The translations under genes were made by a program, and so were the position numbers. From Pseudoalteromonas luteoviolacea S2607 (GTDB taxonomy: Bacteria > Pseudomonadota > Gammaproteobacteria > Enterobacterales > Alteromonadaceae): 64,000 bases of DNA. Positions within the stretch are counted from its first letter, which is position 1; every line of letters begins with the position of its first letter. The stretch lies in contig NZ_AUXV01000020.1 in the NCBI RefSeq assembly GCF_001625575.1, positions 86,706-150,705 of the forward strand, read 5' to 3'. Under the pieces are notes generated by a model. It was not told where the DNA came from and did no database searches. It saw only the letters and a program-made list of their open reading frames with translations. Below are positions 63,866 through 64,000 of this stretch, piece after piece.

Positions 63866-64000
63866 CTTTAAATTATAGCCTAAATAATCCTGTTAACCAA
63901 TGCTTACTGTGTTTTGACTTTATATATGTTGAACTAATTTTACTTAAATTCTGTAAGGGGAAACTATTGTTATTATTCCGAAGTTTGACTCTGAAGTTTG
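63866..64000. other. Window end, no recognised gene
   Basis: About 135 bp of AT-rich sequence. AGGGG (63956-63960) is followed six bases later by TTG at 63967 with an open frame to the window edge, which could be the start of a gene cut by the edge, but there is too little to call. Confidence 0.35.

Overview
The window looks like the ori2/ter2 segment of the secondary chromosome (chromid) of a marine gammaproteobacterium, most likely Pseudoalteromonas. The basis is the plasmid-type replication and partition block at the right end (P1-like ParA/ParB, an iteron-type Rep protein, a Tus homologue with Ter-like sites), the AT-rich composition, and the gene content (TorF-type porin, MipA/OmpV with DUF3019 and a two-component pair, sbcCD, rmuC, the glyoxylate-shunt enzymes aceA and malate synthase G). 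The genus is inferred from recall of protein families, not from a search.

Layout. 1-0.9 kb: tail of a small membrane protein, then a gene-free stretch with ten copies of an 18-bp motif (consensus TTAGTAAAWNNNTGATCT). 0.9-12 kb: a CxxCH lipoprotein and a PhoX-like protein with a collagen-like N-terminus, lipocalin Blc, a methyltransferase and the sbcDC operon. 12-21 kb: a metallophosphoesterase, then an RNA-repair locus: rtcR divergent from a slipin-rtcB-rtcA-nucleotidyltransferase operon whose leader holds a probable sigma-54 promoter and two tandem tRNA-like elements. 21-37 kb: LysR/VOC pair, large PAS hybrid kinase, AraC regulator, a chemoreceptor with four 366-bp PAS repeats, HAD hydrolase, YebC, TorF-like porin, PhoD. 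37-45 kb: Hsp20 with a possible RNA thermometer, a 56-aa small protein, a secreted beta-helix/LamG protein under a c-di-GMP-I riboswitch, and the MipA-DUF3019-RR-HK operon. 45-55 kb: malate synthase G and isocitrate lyase (divergent), TPR sensor kinase, rmuC, an OmpR-type regulator. 55-58 kb: SNF2 helicase. 58-64 kb: parB, parA, the origin, rep, tus and four Ter-like sites.

How it works together. The region between parA and rep (60.74-61.36 kb) has many copies of the 18-bp motif, including a perfect 18+18 bp inverted repeat, one perfect DnaA box and a very high density of GATC. It is the likely replication origin. The same motif recurs far from the origin (0.26-0.87 kb, 49.2-49.5 kb, and single copies at 5.6, 5.8, 6.4 and 21.3 kb), which suggests replicon-wide binding of the initiator, as in copy-control by titration or handcuffing. 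About 2.5 kb to the right of the origin, Tus and its sites form what reads as a fork trap. By analogy with E. coli polarity, three sites would stop the rightward fork leaving the origin and one would stop a fork arriving from the right. That predicts essentially one-way, leftward replication, which agrees with my recollection of published work on Pseudoalteromonas chromids and with the excess of minus-strand genes here.
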